Shown: positions 55,149 through 64,000 of the stretch, one piece after another | Position numbering within the stretch: the first letter of the stretch is position 1 | Layout of the letters: each line of letters starts with the position of its first letter | Assembly: GCA_016758965.1 (NCBI GenBank) | Contig: JAEPRB010000127.1 | Location: 51,687 to 115,686 of the forward strand | Origin: Circinella minor | Taxonomy: Eukaryota > Mucoromycota > Mucoromycetes > Mucorales > Lichtheimiaceae | DNA length: 64,000 nt | Direction: 5' to 3' | Notes under the pieces: model-generated | Told to the model about the DNA's origin: nothing | Database searches by the model: none | The model's input: only the letters and a program-made list of their open reading frames with translations | Position numbers and translations under genes: made by a program

Positions 55149-57320
55149 ATGTCAACTTCCGCAGCCATGACAACCACAGTAACTCCTGAACAAGGTATAA
55201 TTATTTCCATAGCAATATGTTTTAAAGTATTAAAGAGAAATATATAGTACTAATGTTTTATTTCATAGTGGTGGAAAAATACATTACCGATTCAAAGAAT
55301 CATCCATTGACCCTACAAAAATTCGTTGCTGAGAAACGCGACTTTATTATCGACAATTTAATTCTGGGAGAAGACTACAAAACCCGCTGGTCCTCAATTT
55401 TTTTTAAAATAGCTAAAAGTAACAATATAAGTGTGGTATGTAACTATTGTCAAATTTCTGTGTTTCTCTTTGAATGTCGCGTCAAAATGATGACACTTGA
55501 GGTTTTTTATATGTCATCTAAATTTTTGATTGATGCACATCTAATACTAAGTGGGGAATTCACTTAACCCGACGTAAACTGCTTCTCATTAGCGGACTGA
55601 AAAAATATCAGCCTGTTCAAAGAAAAAGTTTCATCTACACTTTCAGTTTTCATAAATAATTAACTTTGAACCACTCTAGGAAAAGTCAAAACCAAATTGG
55701 GACCCCATTAGTTTGGAATATGTTGATCGATTATTTGGAAAGAAAAAAACACCACTAAAACGATCCACACCTACCACAACAACGTCAACATCAACATCAA
55801 CAGCCCGCCCCCTCTCAAATGCAACCTCAACCTCAACATCAAGTAACTCCGCCAAATTATCAGAGGAAGATCGTATAAAATTTAATAAAATGTTTACAGA
55901 AACTCTAAATCCTAAAAACTTTTGGAGATTATCTACAGGAACTGTAGTTGAGTTGAAGATGAAGGAGTTGGCTATGAATTGCACCCACGAACAGTAAGCT
56001 TTTTCTATTCTTTCACTCGTTAATTATAGCTTATTTTCTTATATTTCACACTCTGTTTACCACATATTATTATCCATTATTAGCCCTTGCCTCTCCATGA
56101 TTTTTGATCCTGCTGATTGTGTTTGGAAAAATTACTTTACAGAAGAAGAGTTAGTAGAAATAGAGGAACATAACAAGCCAGTAATCGCTAACTTATCCAC
56201 CGAAATGAGTAGTTATTTGAAAAATTATAAAAACTTGGTAACTTTTCTATCATGCATATAAAGAGAAATGTATTATCGTTTCAAAATAAAAGCATCTCAA
56301 CTAATTAAATTTGATCTCATAATAGCGAACTTTAACTGAGCTTTGGGAAGAGAATGACAAACACCATTTTCATCGAATTAATGAACCTGATATGTACTGG
56401 GCTCACACATCTGTATCTCGTGCCATTGACGTTTTGTTGTATAATATTCATGAGAAGTACCAAACTGAATCAGACTTGATGAAAAGAATTTGGGTCATGA
56501 TCGATTCCTGCTTTGATGCGGGAAACATAAGTGCTATTTCGTAAGTATTGGGTTGCTCATTATATCAAAAATTAAAGGTGGAATTTAACATATCGTTTGA
56601 TTTATACTTCTATATTTATTTAGTGGGGAATCTGTTTCCAAAGCAACAACAACACGAGTGAATTTTGATCGCTCATTAGCTGGTTTAAATTCCATGTCAA
56701 GGCAAAAAATTGGTACCAAAACAGATATCCTCTTCACCACAAAATTCTTCGAATTTGGAACATGTGAAGCAGGAAAAAACACAGATATTAACAATACCAA
56801 AACACTTTATGAGTCAGGAATGAAAATTCCGAAAACTTTAAAAGATATGTTATATGTTTTGGCTAACCAATACCCGTCCCACGTACATCAGTTGAAAACG
56901 TGTGGTTTTGTAATTTCTGGTAAGCTTATTTCATAATCCTAAAGTAACCAAATAACTGGAAGATAAGTAAAAGATGCTTACTGATTTATATGATTGTCAG
57001 GTCTTAACATGCTACCTTTACTAATGGACTGTCCTAAAGGTTATGTTGCTCGTGTAAACCGACCCCCAAGTTTTTTCCATTACCCCACCTGCGCCTCCGA
57101 TTTCTATAAAAGTATAACAAACATATTATCCGTGATCTATGATGCCAAGATGGTGATGAATGATGTGAACGAGCTTTTAAATGATAGTAATGAAAGTCCC
57201 ACTTATGGATCACGACATCTAACAATTTTACCCCCTTCATTCATCCCGCTTGAAAAAACCCAATCATCAAAAAAAAGAAAATTCAACAACATCGATTCAG
57301 TAGAAGAAGCAATCTCATAG
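55149..57320 (+). CDS. Repeated Mucoromycota family, copy B: intact, function unknown
   Basis: Seven exons (55149-55194, 55269-55435, 55680-55993, 56084-56237, 56326-56540, 56624-56919, 57001-57320) give 503 residues in one frame. Residues ~72-135 hold a Thr/Ser-rich linker (TTTTSTSTSTARP); ~130-300 are helical and charged (LSEEDRIKFNKMFTETLNPK, TELWEENDKHHFHRINEPDM). Residues ~325-420 look like a compact core: RQKIGTKTDILFTTKFFEFG, TCEAGKNTDINNTKTLYESG, KIPKTLKDMLYVLANQYPSH, TCGFVISGLNMLPLLMDC. The Asp333, Glu347, Lys350 set recalls a PD-(D/E)XK nuclease fold, and I remember unannotated Mucoromycota proteins with GRxxDxxM…EAAK…GTKALxDxRKLxKxLKDMY. The C-terminal KKRKF could be a nuclear signal. 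Function is not known; the nuclease idea is inference. Two broken copies lie on either side. An 8-codon shorter start at 55167 is possible. Confidence 0.75.
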
Positions 57321-58660
57321 CTTATATTCTGACCACTTCTACTCTTTATTGTCTTAATTTCCGTTTTCTAACTTGTACATATAACTTTTTGCATATTTTA
57401 ATCATTATTACCCATCATTTATATCTCTACTATCACATACGTATCTTCAAAATTACAAGAGTTCATTCAAAAAAATTAAAAAGTTTCAGATTCTTTGATA
57501 CATTTTTTTTTCGATAACTGACTACGCAGATAAATTGGACTATCAGATAAGCTCAAACATTCGTCAACCTTGCTCTTCTAAACGAAACTTACATATTTAG
57601 AAATCCAGGAATTTAATTTTTAAGTTCCAAAAAATTACACTTGTATTTCACTATGCTCACATCATACCTACAATACAGGTAAAGCTGGATGAGCACATGA
57701 AAGACAATAAAACACACCACATCTCTTTCGTAGTACTATCCAGTTTTACGGTTATATAGTCAAAATTAGGGGTAGTATCCTCCGTTTATCCTTCAATAAA
57801 TAACTTTGTAAAATAAGAAAAAGAAAAAATAATAATAACATACGCGCAACTAGAGAGGGACGCTGGAAGTATGTGGCATGAGCCCCAACCAGGTATCATC
57901 TACTCACACTCGGGCACACTATCCAAGTATGGTCCAAGGGGCACCCTCCAAAATGAAACAGAGCAACATCAAAAGTACATACGCGCAACTAGAGAGGGAC
58001 GCTGGAAGTATGTGGCATGAGCCCCAACCAGGTATCATCTACTCACACTCGGGCACACTATCCAAGTATGGTCCAAGGGGCACCCTCCGAAATGAAATAT
58101 AGTAACATTAAAAAGTAGACGAACAAAGACACGAACTAACCTTAAAAATTTACGAATGCTTTCAAAACTAAAACGGATCAACAACGTTAATTATTACAGT
58201 GCAAAAAAGGTAGTTACAACATCGTTGATACTTAATCTTTCGTATATGCGTCGAATTATCTGATCTATAACAAATAATATTTGACAATCAATAACCATCT
58301 AGTATAAGCTTTTGATTAAAATAATTTTTTTACCAGTTTTCAAGTAGAACTTTAATAAGATTCATAACTATTCATCTTACCTAAATTATTGCTACAGTAT
58401 TCACTGTTGTTGGCAGGTATACAAAACCGAAAAAGTATGACCCAGCTTATAACGGAGTCGGAATCAGAAAGCCGTTTAAAAAAAAGCAGACTGATTAATT
58501 CAAGCCTCTCGTATGTCAACGAAATGTAAAGATGTATTATCTAGGAATGACTCCGTATTTTCGCCTTACGGACGTTATGAAATAAGTGTTTAGATACATA
58601 CAGTATTTAGTAGTAGCATTATCAACATTAGCTGCATATATCTATCTTTTGCCGTTACTT
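57321..58660. other. Gap with a tandem duplication
   Basis: Apart from the 139-bp dimer at 57838-58115 I see only AT-rich DNA. Around 58,415-58,560 a weak coding-like reading (KPKKYDPAYNGVGIRKPFKK) exists but has no start or splice support. Confidence 0.5.
57838..58115. repeat. Tandem dimer, 139-bp unit
   Basis: Units 57838-57976 and 57977-58115 begin ACATACGCGCAACTAGAGAG and are almost identical over their first ~120 bases (through GGGGCACCCTCC); only a few differences occur near the ends. The unit is much richer in G+C than the surroundings. One frame is open through most of both units (YAQLERDAGSMWHEPQPG) but there is no gene-like start. Class unknown. Confidence 0.85.
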
Positions 58661-58690
58661 TACGGTAACCGCTCGATATAACGAATAAAA
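58661..58690. mobile_element. Solo terminal repeat related to the 59473-60277 element
   Basis: TACGGTAACCGCTCGATATA followed by ACGAA resembles the terminus TACCGTCACCGCTCGCTATA of the element 0.8 kb to the right. No partner end with the same variant was found except a partial GCTCGATATAACGA (inverted) near 59,610. Confidence 0.5.
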
Positions 58691-58967
58691 TACTACTTAT
58701 TTTGTACGTATTCATCATTTCTGCAAAAGAAAAAATAAATAAATCTCTGAAACATTGTATTTTTTGTACTCATAAACTAGCGAGATATATACAATATAAC
58801 GATGATAAGATATTTCTTTATTTCTTTGCACAATTTTCTTTGTAAAATATGCCTTATCATCCTACATATTACTTCTGATCGAATTACATTACTGGTTTCC
58901 ATAAAAAAAACAAAATACGTAACAGCCTCTTAGCAAGCGTCAAAAAACCTCTGCTGTTTATAATTTC

Positions 58968-59264
58968 ATGCAAATTGGTCAAAAAAGTAGAATCTTAATA
59001 AAACTACCGTCCTTTCTGAACTTTAGTAAAAACGACGAATTTTTGACTATGAGTAATGAAGAGCTTAAACGCAAAACCATTACTTCCTTTTTATCCACGG
59101 GATACGTACGTACGTATAACGATAATTTTTATTATATCTTACCAAATACCTATCATTATAGAAATGAATGAGATTCCCACTTTTGATAGAGTTGAGACCT
59201 AAAGATGAGCTTTTATATCACAATGATGTAGTTATCTCAGATATCATTAAAGCTAGTACAAGTG
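58968..59264 (+). pseudogene. Two-exon coding-like fragment, unidentified
   Basis: 58968-59109 reads MQIGQKSRILIKLPSFLNFS, KNDEFLTMSNEELKRKTITS, FLSTGYV; a GTACGT donor at 59110 and an AG at 59188-59189 join it in phase to QLRPKDELLYHNDVVISDII and KASTSG, which ends at another GT donor (59265). Composition and splice fit suggest a real gene once, but no further exon was found on either side and no family is recognised. Confidence 0.35.
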
Positions 59265-59472
59265 GTATGTAGCGGATATAAATAATGCATATACTGTAAC
59301 AAAGACTTGTCTATTGTTACTATTTCAATCTTATACGTTCTATCATTTTGAATGAACTAAAAAATCACAAAACGGCTCAATGTCATCACTTTAATGTGGT
59401 TTCAAAGAAAAAAAGGATACAATCACTTTTCATTTCAATATTTAGGCCACGTGTATGATATATCAATAATTA

Positions 59473-60277
59473 CCGTCACCGCTCGCTATAACGATATTCG
59501 ATGTAACGATATTTCGATATAACGATAGGGTTTTGGGGTCCAAGACAGATTAAGCAGGGAAATATCGTTAATTTTATACAGCGATATCCGATAGGGTTTT
59601 GGAAAAAAAATATCGTTATATCGAGCAGACAAATAATATCTTTATTTTTAAAAAAGGAAATAATACTAGTTTGTTAGGCATTTTTTTATGTTCTAACTTT
59701 AGTTTTAAACATTTTTGTCAAGTGTTAATATTTTGAACATCAAATTTATCTTTAGACACCGTCTTTTCCAAAAAAAAAAAAAGAAAGCAAGTGATATTCT
59801 GCTTCTGCTTCTTATAAAAAATAGTTTTCTTTTTTCCCCAATTATGCTTGTCCAACTTTTTCTTTGTCAATTGGCACGGATTTGTAAACAATAATACCTA
59901 GACGGTTTTTGATGCTTATCATAATATGATGCTCGCATTTTTTTTCTTATAGGGGATCAGCATTAATTATATGTGATCATGTGGTTGCAATTCAATTAGA
60001 AGTAATAAGACAAAGAACATTTAACAAAGAAAACTGTAGAAAGAAAAAAAAAGAACTGCTTTATTTTTATAGCTTATTTATGGTATGGACAATATAAAGT
60101 TCTAGAGTTTAGTATTTTTGCAAGTCATATTAGATACATGTGAGGTCAAGTACATATGGATAGGATTTTATGCGATCAGTATAACTCAGATCAAGAATTC
60201 GTTATAACGATTATTCGATACGTATAACGATGCCCTTTTGGTCTCACGGGGGGTATCGTTATAGCGAGCGGTGACGG
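59473..60277. mobile_element. Tc1/mariner-like TIR element, 805 bp, non-autonomous
   Basis: TA (59471-59472 and 60278-60279) flanks perfect inverted ends beginning CCGTCACCGCTCGCTATAAC and continuing to GATA. Inside, both ends carry many ATAACGAT/TATCGTTA repeats (at about 59,497-59,630 and 60,195-60,255) and GATAGGGTTTTGG twice. No transposase ORF. TA target and 24-bp perfect ends support a Tc1/mariner relative; the many internal repeats look like subterminal binding sites. Confidence 0.8.
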
Positions 60278-60279
60278 TA

Positions 60280-63097
60280 TAGATACGTGTACGTACGCAT
60301 ACAAACCTGATGCAATACAAAACATAAGCATTTGTTCGTGATTCGTAAGTACAGTTACTCGATAATTATATTTTGAATACGTATGGTGCATTTCATCTTA
60401 AATAGCCAAAAAGTTTTAATTTTTTAAATGCCTGAGGATTTTTTATACACTTGTATTTGAACAATGTAACCCAAGAATAGTACTTTTTGACATCGAAAGA
60501 ACAAATATCGTGGTTTACTTTTTCAATTTTGATAAAGAAAAAAACATTTTAGGCTTTCAAAGTTTGTAGTTTTTAGTACAATTAAGCAGAGAAGAAAAGG
60601 TTTTGAAACATTAAACTATAGCAGGAGTCGAACAGGGTTATTGAAAAGTGTATTATACAGATGAGTTTATGAAAATCTTAATAATGAAGAATAATATAGG
60701 TGCCGAAGATGTATGTTACTTTGAAAAAAGTCAAAGATGAAAAAGGTTAAGAGTATTAAGCATATTCTAAAAGAACATAACATATACTTTGAAAATGCAT
60801 TATACCATAAAAAAAATGGATAGCAGATTGTAAAATAGATCCAACTAATGATTATATTCATTATATTGAAACATGAATGTACTAGGTTCTTAATAGCATG
60901 ATTTCAGAGAACAAAAAATGTATTATAAGAAGCAATCGAAGATACTGGTTATTTAAGTATAATGTATTACGTATAAACTCTACTGTGAATGCAATTGGAT
61001 TGAATGATACTAGAGATATACTAGAGTGAATTATGACTATATGGGTATACAAATCTTTAAAGAAGAATTTAAATAAACATGAATCTTAAAAATAGAGTAT
61101 CTCCTCACGAGAGTACTCCAACAGAGATTCATTTTTATTATAAATATGCAGGATGTTATAGGTATCAGATTTTATAGCTAGACTATGTATTGGCACAAAC
61201 CTGACAGAAGGTATATATGTTTTTATTAAAAAAGCATACATTGCATAGAAGAATTAGCATATATGATTAGATGATTTTTTCTATATATCAGATAATAAAG
61301 CGGGGTTTAAACTCCAAAAAATTGAAACATCATACCACTAAATATAGATTATTATGATCACGCTTCTATAGTATGATTTACCATAACGTAAATTCTTAAT
61401 ATGATCAACAAAAGATGGGGGTTCCCCTCATAAATTGACTAGTTAAGCATCTATAATTGTAGGTCGAAGCTATCTTTTTTTATGTGCTTTTTCCTAATAT
61501 CATAACATAATGAATCAAACAAGAATACCGAATTGGAAAAACAACTATTTGTTGTATGGTGTGTGTGTGTCCATCGCTTTTAGTATATGACCAATCGAGT
61601 AGCTCACGAGTAAAATGCAAGAAGGATAAAAGAGTCAGCATAATAATCTTAATTATGTACTAATAGTGAGTAGCTTCGTAATCCATATGAGAACTGGAAA
61701 AATGTTGTCAACTAAAAGTGGTCTGAACATTAAGGCTTGGGGTTATACTAATAATATAATCAAAAAAAAAGTAGAGCCTCTGTATAATTATTTTCCAAAC
61801 GCGTACGTAGTAGGATAGTTTTGGGTTAAAATTTATAAGAAGGCTTTTAAATTTGTAGTTGTTTCCTTGCGGTGCGTTAAAGGTATAAGAATTTATATAT
61901 ATATATATATTCAAAACACTATGGGTAAGATAACCCCAGTAGACGGAAAAATTAAATTGAGGTTAATTTTCAGGTCGCGTGAGGTTGTTGAGTATATAGT
62001 AATAAGGATAAGTTTATTTTCCTTTATTTGGTTTATTTTTTTCAGTCACATTTAATAAATCACATTCAAAGGGGATATCTTTGCCACGTCATTCTTATTT
62101 TTGATAATGTTTATTCCTTTTTCATTATCCTGAAAAGTAAGTATTTTATAAAATGTTGTAACAGTTTAAGATTTTTTTCCCCCTAAATTGACCATTGACA
62201 ATATGATGATCATATGTAGATCTAGTCTCCAACAGCATGGGTTTGCTTGATCGAAAAGGGGTTGTGTGCTTGTGAAGTAGTCGGTTGCTGCTGCTGCTGG
62301 TATGCTTATTAAAAACAAATTTTTGTATCTTTTCATTTTAATACTAAATAGTAATATTAGTTATTTCTTTAGTCTTGGTGAGAGAATGCCGTAAACACCA
62401 GGCGCTATATACGAATACTATAAGCGACGTTATGCCTTCACAAAAATTGGATCCTATTGTAGCATGCAGAGTTGTTTTTACCCAAGCATTCGTTAACTGA
62501 ATTCTTTTTCTTTTTCTTGGTAAGCAGTTTTATATTATTATATGGACATATCTGATAAAACACATTGATGTATGAGATATTACCAGTATAATATTTTTCT
62601 TTATAATATGCTTATTTTTCTTTTCATATCTCTCTCGTTTTTTTTTATTGTAGTATTGTAGTATTGTTATATTGTTCAGTGTATCTTTCACTTGAAAATG
62701 ATATTCGATTTCATAATTTTTTTTTTTTTGTGGGGGGAATACAACATGATGACGTTGTTAATATTGACGAATAATGTGTATCATAAGATACACGGTGGGA
62801 TGGCTTTTTTCCTTCATTATTATTTACTAAGGTACATTGGTAAATATATATTTATGATAACATATCATACATATATAATATGTTAGATATATTATATTTA
62901 TGTTTATATTGATATAAATGTTTATTGACATCTATATAGATTCAAGAAGGTTTTCTCAACCTTCGTGCTCCTTTAATTTCTTTAAGGTATATACATATAT
63001 ATATATAGACTTTTTATTTAATTTTACTAATTTGACCTCTTAACAATACTATATACTCGATAGCACGCCTATACCTTTAGTTTTAATAAATGATTAA
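60280..63097. other. AT-rich gap with one transposase relic
   Basis: Apart from the relic at about 60909-61060, only AT-rich DNA, an (AT)n run near 61,893-61,910 and short ORFs without resemblance. A (CTG)n stretch of four units lies near 62,288. Confidence 0.55.
60909..61060 (+). pseudogene. Second HCELNWIE-type transposase relic
   Basis: The plus strand reads EQKMYYKKQSKILVI, stops, then YKLYCECNWIE, stop, Y, stop, RYTRVNYDY. The same blocks in the same order occur in the relic at 53875 (EQKIALCKTIEDAG … CCECNWIE … RIARVSCN). Frame stops show it is dead. No terminal repeats were found around it. Confidence 0.5.
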
Positions 63098-64000
63098 CTC
63101 TGGATCGCACTAGGAAAAGTCGAAGCCAAACTGGGACCCAATCAATTTGACACATGTCGACTGATTATTTCAAACACAAAAAAACATCATCACAACCATC
63201 CACACCTGTCGCATTAACACCAGCATCAACATTACACCCATTCAAAACTCCCCTCTCAACCTCAACCCGAAGTAACTCCACAAAAATATCAGAGGAAGAT
63301 CATATAAGATTTAATAAACTGTTTACAGAAATTCTAAACCATGAAAATTTTTGGAGATTATCTACAGGAACTGTAGTTGGGTTGAAGATGAAAAAGTTGG
63401 CTATGAATTGCACCCATGAACAGTAAGTTTTTTCTATTCTTTCACTCGTTAACTATAGCTTATTTTTTTATATTTTACACTAATTAACTCATATTATTAT
63501 CCATTATTAGTCCTGCCCTCTCCATGATTTTTGATCCTGCTGATTGTGTCTGAAGAGATTACTTCACAGAAGAAGAGTTAGTGGAAATAGAGGAATACAA
63601 CAAGCCAGTAATCGCTAATTTATCCACCAAAATGAGTAGTTATTTGAATAATTATAAAAACTTGGTAACTTTTTTTTTCACGCATATAAAGAGTCATATA
63701 TTATCGTTTCAAAATAAAAGCATCTCGATTAATTAAATTTGATCTCATAATAGCGAACTTTAACTGAGCTTTGGGAAGAGAATGACAAACATCGTTTTCA
63801 TCGAATTAATGAACCTGATATGTACTGGGCACATACATCCGTTTCTCGTGCCATTGACGTTTTGTTGTATAATATTCGTGGAAAGTACCAAACCGAATCA
63901 GATTTGATGAAAAGAATTTGGGTTATGATCGATTCCTGCTTCGGTGCGAGAAACATAAGTGCTATCTCGTAAGTATTGCATTGCTCGTTATATCAAAAAT
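63098..64000 (+). pseudogene. Repeated Mucoromycota family, copy C (broken, cut by right edge)
   Basis: Begins abruptly near 63,098 just before the exon 3 acceptor; exons 1-2 are absent. Exon 3 opens EKSKPNWDPINLTHVD and meets TGA where copy B has Arg, then a 1-base frame shift, after which the copy B frame returns (SEEDHIRFNKLFTEILNHEN, FWRLSTGTVVGLKMKKLAMN). Exon 4 has the same TGA (DCV*RDY) as copy A. Exon 5 (TELWEENDKHRFHRINEPDM … IRGKYQTESDLMKRIWVMID) is open up to its donor. Exons and introns from 63,470 on are nearly identical to copy A from 45,060. Confidence 0.85.

Overview
The window looks like nuclear DNA of an early-diverging filamentous fungus, most probably Mucoromycota (Mucorales-like). 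The reasons are AT-rich intergenic DNA, many short introns (about 60-130 nt, GTAAGT...TAG), ordinary fungal housekeeping genes next to genes that yeasts lack (a CHD6-9/Kismet-type remodeller, an NPL4 with a C-terminal RanBP2 zinc finger), and a multicopy protein family that resembles uncharacterised Mucoromycota families I remember. All gene models were spliced by hand from the sequence. Reading frame is kept across every junction in the complete models, so exon edges should be close, but no transcript data back them.

Left part (1-40,000), gene-rich. In order: VPS27 (ESCRT-0, minus, cut by the left edge), TFB5 (TFIIH), RRN7/TAF1B (RNA polymerase I initiation), NPL4 (Cdc48 cofactor), a 4-kb gap with a dead LINE and DNA-transposon relics, a Dal5-like MFS permease, a 1,871-residue CHD remodeller (minus), a 3.7-kb gap, a mitochondrial dicarboxylate carrier (minus) with a broken head-to-head copy 2.3 kb away, AIP1 (actin turnover), RPS19 and a divergent beta-tubulin. 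These genes do not form one pathway. They are ordinary single genes, some sharing short divergent promoters or close 3' ends.

Right part (40,000-64,000), gene-poor. No recognised housekeeping gene occurs here. It holds transposon remains: a pogo/Fot-like element with a CENP-B-type helix-turn-helix remnant, a hAT-like element with long inverted repeats and an 8-bp target duplication, a Tc1/mariner-like TIR element, a 1.1-kb TIR element with a decayed DDE transposase, and several MITEs. Interspersed are three copies of one spliced gene family. The copy at 55,149-57,320 is intact (503 residues). The copies at 43,585-46,012 and 63,098-64,000 (cut by the right edge) are broken, and they share a stop codon and nearly identical introns.

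The most unusual items are this repeated family, the fungal CHD6-9-type gene, the beta-tubulin with Tyr167 and Ala198 (positions linked to benzimidazole resistance), the NPL4 start exon made only of ATG, and the set of previously unlabelled TIR elements.
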